In this document: piece after piece, positions 61,687-64,000 of the stretch
Layout of the letters: every line of letters begins with the position of its first letter
How positions within the stretch are numbered: the first letter of the stretch is position 1
From: Girardinichthys multiradiatus
Lineage: Eukaryota > Chordata > Actinopteri > Cyprinodontiformes > Goodeidae
Assembly (NCBI RefSeq): GCF_021462225.1
Contig: NC_061805.1
Location: 31,327,958-31,391,957, forward strand
Direction: 5' to 3'
DNA: 64,000 nt
Made by a program: the position numbers and the translations under genes
The notes under the pieces: model-generated
Database searches by the model: none
Seen by the model: the letters and a program-made list of their open reading frames with translations, nothing else
Told to the model about the DNA's origin: nothing

Positions 61687-63278
61687 CAGGTCCTTCTCAA
61701 AATATTAGCATATTGTGATAAAGTTCATTATTTTCCATAATGTAATGATGAAAATTTAACATTCATATATTTTAGATTCATTGCACACTAACTGAAATAT
61801 TTCAGGTCTTTTATTGTCTTAATACGGATAATTTTGGCATACAGCTCATGAAAACCCAAAATTTCTATCTCACAAAATTAGCATATTTCATTTGACCAAT
61901 AAAAGAAAAGTGTTTTTAATACAAAAAACGTCAACCTTCAAATAATCATGTACAGTTATGCACTCAATACTTGGTCGGGAATCCTTTGGCAGAAATGACT
62001 GCTTCAATGCGGCGTGGCATGGAGGCAATCAGCCTGTGGCACTGCTGAGGTCTTATGGAGGCCCAGGATGCTTCGATAGCGGCCTTTAGCTCATCCAGAG
62101 TGTTGGGTCTTGAGTCTCTCAACGTTCTCTTCACAATATCCCACAGATTCTCTATGGGGTTCAGGTCAGGAGAGTTGGCAGGCCAATTGAGCACAGTGAT
62201 ACCATGGTCAGTAAACCATTTACCAGTGGTTTTGGCACTGTGAGCAGGTGCCAGGTCGTGCTGAAAAATGAAATCTTCATCTCCATAAAGCTTTTCAGCA
62301 GATGGAAGCATGAAGTGCTCCAAAATCTCCTGATAGCTAGCTGCATTGACCCTGCCCTTGATAAAACACAGTGGATCAACACCAGCAGCTGACACGGCAC
62401 CCCAGACCATCACTGACTGTGGGTACTTGACACTGGACTTCTGGCATTTTGGCATTTCCTTCTCCCCAGTCTTCCTCCAGACTCTGGCACCTTGATTTCC
62501 GAATGACATGCAGAATTTGCTTTCATCCGAAAAAAGTACTTTGGACCACTGAGCAACAGTCCAGTGCTGCTTCTCTGTAGCCCAGGTCAGGCGCTTCTGC
62601 CGCTGTTTCTGGTTCAAAAGTGTGAATGCGGCACCTGTAGCCCATTTCCTGCACACGCTTGTGCACGGTGGCTCTGGATGTTTCTACTCCAGACTCAGTC
62701 CACTGCTTCCGCAGGTCCCCCAAGGTCTGGAATCGGCCCTTCTCCACAATCTTCCTCAGTCACCTCTTCTCGTTGTGCAGCGTTTTCTGCCACACTTTTT
62801 CCTTCCCACAGACTTCCCACTGAGGTGCCTTGATACAGCACTCTGGGAACAGCCTATTCATTCAGAAATTTCTTTCTGTGTCTTACCCTCTTGCTTGAGG
62901 GTGTCAATAGTGGCCTTCTGAACAGCAGTCAGGTCGGCAGTCTTACCCATGATTGGGGTTTTGAGTGATGAACCAGGCTGGGAGTTTTAAAGGCCTCAGG
63001 AATCTTTTGCAGGTGTTTAGAGTTAACTCGTTGATTCAGATGATTAGGTTCATAGCTCGTTTAGAGACCCTTTTAATGATATGCTAATTTTGTGAGATAG
63101 GAATTTGGGGTTTTCATGAGCTGTATGCCAAAATCATCCATATTAAGACAATAAAAGACCTGAAATATTTCAGTTAGTGTGCAATGAATCTAAAATATAT
63201 GAATGTTAAATTTTCATCATGACATTATGGAAAATAATGAACTTTATCAGAATATGCTAATTTTTTGAGAAGGACCAG
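61687..63278 (-). mobile_element. Tc1-like transposon in pseudogene intron 6
   Basis: Left end CAGGTCCTTCTCAAAATATTAG and right end TTTTTTGAGAAGGACCAG form inverted repeats of over 200 bp flanked by TA (61685-61686, 63279-63280). The transposase reads from 62950 on the minus strand. A 230-codon open part (62656-61964) keeps the DDE residues in SDESKF, FQHDLAP and SPDLNPIENLWD. The N-terminal part has an in-frame TGA (in the ISE*IGC segment) and a shift near 62640, so it is inactive. Terminal repeats are almost unmutated, so the insertion is fairly recent. Confidence 0.88.
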
Positions 63279-63684
63279 TACATCTTTTTTTCCATTCTGA
63301 GGTTTCCTATAAGCAACCCCCGCTTTAATGATAGCTTTGAGAATTGCATGCCCTTCGCCCACTCTGCACCAGTTTGTGTTTCTGGTGAAACTGGACACAG
63401 CTTCGGAGCCAGAACTATCCGCAAGCAAATAAACACTCTGACATCCTTCATTGATGCGGGTCAGCTCTATGGTTCAGATGACAGCAAAGCTCGCCTGCTC
63501 CGGAACTTCAGTACAGATGAGGGCCTGTTAAGGGTCAATAAAAAGCATAAAGACAACGGCCTGGACCTCCTGCCATTTACCAACATGTGTGCCACAAGGA
63601 GACGTATGACCAATAATGACAGTGCTGAGGAGGTGCCGTGCTTTTCTGCTGGTGAGTCGGACTAAAATATGCCTACTGGGAAAT

Positions 63685-64000
63685 ACAGGACTGTGTAAAA
63701 GTATTTGTCCCCTTGCTATTTTTTTCTTTATTTAACATCAGATAAAGATAACCTGGGTAAATGCAAAATGCAGTTTTCAAATAATTAACTCATGCAATAC
63801 AAAAAAGCTATGCAAGCCAACCTGTTCCTATGTGAAAAGTAAATGCCTCTTAATCCTTTTGTTGGTTGTCCCACTTATGGTGCTCCATTTTCTTGCAATA
63901 AGTCTTTTACATCACCACGGAGTAATTGTGGCCCACTCAGAAACAATAACATTCACACAGCAAGGAACTGTTATAAAATTAAACAACAGCCTTTACAAAA
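63685..64000. mobile_element. Edge of another DNA transposon
   Basis: GTGTAAAAGTATTTGTCCCC...AAAGATAACCTGGGTAAATGC...AAGTCTTTTACATCACCACGG resembles the terminal part of a common fish DNA transposon. It runs past the window; the superfamily is not resolved. Confidence 0.5.

Larger units (their letters stand above)
59303..63651 (+). pseudogene. Tandem copy of the peroxidase gene, probable pseudogene (5' part)
   Basis: Exons corresponding to exons 1-7 of the 43.5-kb gene are present with the same phases: 59303-59366, 59550-59637, 59725-59900, 59978-60111, 61202-61331, 61414-61620, 63303-63651. Sizes are identical or within six bases. Inactivating changes: TAG at 59786-59788 (Gln in the first copy), TGA at 59879-59881, and a one-base shift in exon 4 near 60060. 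The last exon's acceptor reads CTGAGG directly before TTTCC, one base out of phase. The distal His motif (TDHDLTF) remains and the domain still reads as peroxidase. A hAT-like MITE sits in intron 4 and a Tc1 element in intron 6. Exons 8-15, including any C1q exon, would be beyond the right edge. The stops lie in the propeptide, so a shortened product from another start cannot be excluded. Confidence 0.82.

Noticed and set aside
1..64000. CRISPR arrays, operons, bacterial promoters, tRNA or rRNA genes
   Set aside because: None is visible; the window is eukaryotic, and regular spacers, tRNA-like cloverleafs or rRNA motifs were not seen by eye.

Overview
The window is vertebrate nuclear DNA, almost certainly from a teleost fish. 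Genes are split by GT-AG introns, coding density is low, and the introns and spacers are packed with teleost-type repeats (Tc1-like transposons, L2 and RTE LINEs, MITEs, solo LTRs). I cannot name the species. Gene models were built by hand by joining exons with matching splice phases and comparing the peptides with families I know.

Left third (1-18.9 kb): a gene block that I recall being ordered the same way in mammals. The first coding exon of the C2orf68/UPF0561 homolog (136-245, minus) lies head to head with usp39 (696-11409, plus; 12 coding exons, about 499 aa; the U4/U6.U5 tri-snRNP protein, a catalytically dead USP). A convergent saposin-type gene follows (12092-18738, minus; 11 coding exons, about 370 aa), best called surfactant protein B-like (sftpb). 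usp39 intron 8 holds a nested stack: an L2 LINE interrupted by a Tc1 element and by an internally deleted RTE LINE.

Middle (18.9-43.3 kb): no host gene seen. It holds many Tc1-like remnants, a nearly full-length RTE LINE with two in-frame stops (28.1-31.1 kb), a solo LTR with 5-bp target duplications (33651-34135), L2 3' ends and two MITE-like elements.

Right third (43.3-64 kb): a myeloperoxidase/eosinophil-peroxidase-like gene (coding 43528-48323, plus; 15 coding exons, about 883 aa). The heme-peroxidase domain is complete, and the reading frame continues through two small exons into six Gly-X-Y triplets and a full C1q globular domain in the last exon. A secreted peroxidase carrying its own collagen/C1q head is the most interesting thing in the window. 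About 11 kb downstream a tandem copy starts (59303 to the right edge). It keeps the TATA box, 5' non-coding exon and exon structure, but has two in-frame stops and a frameshift and is split by a hAT-like MITE and a 1.6-kb Tc1 element, so it is probably a pseudogene. A second solo LTR (56587-57128) and a 5'-end RTE fragment with an uninterrupted endonuclease frame (52.2-53.3 kb) lie between the copies.

How the genes relate: C2orf68, usp39 and sftpb are linked by old synteny rather than by a shared pathway. The peroxidase pair is a separate, probably innate-immune locus.
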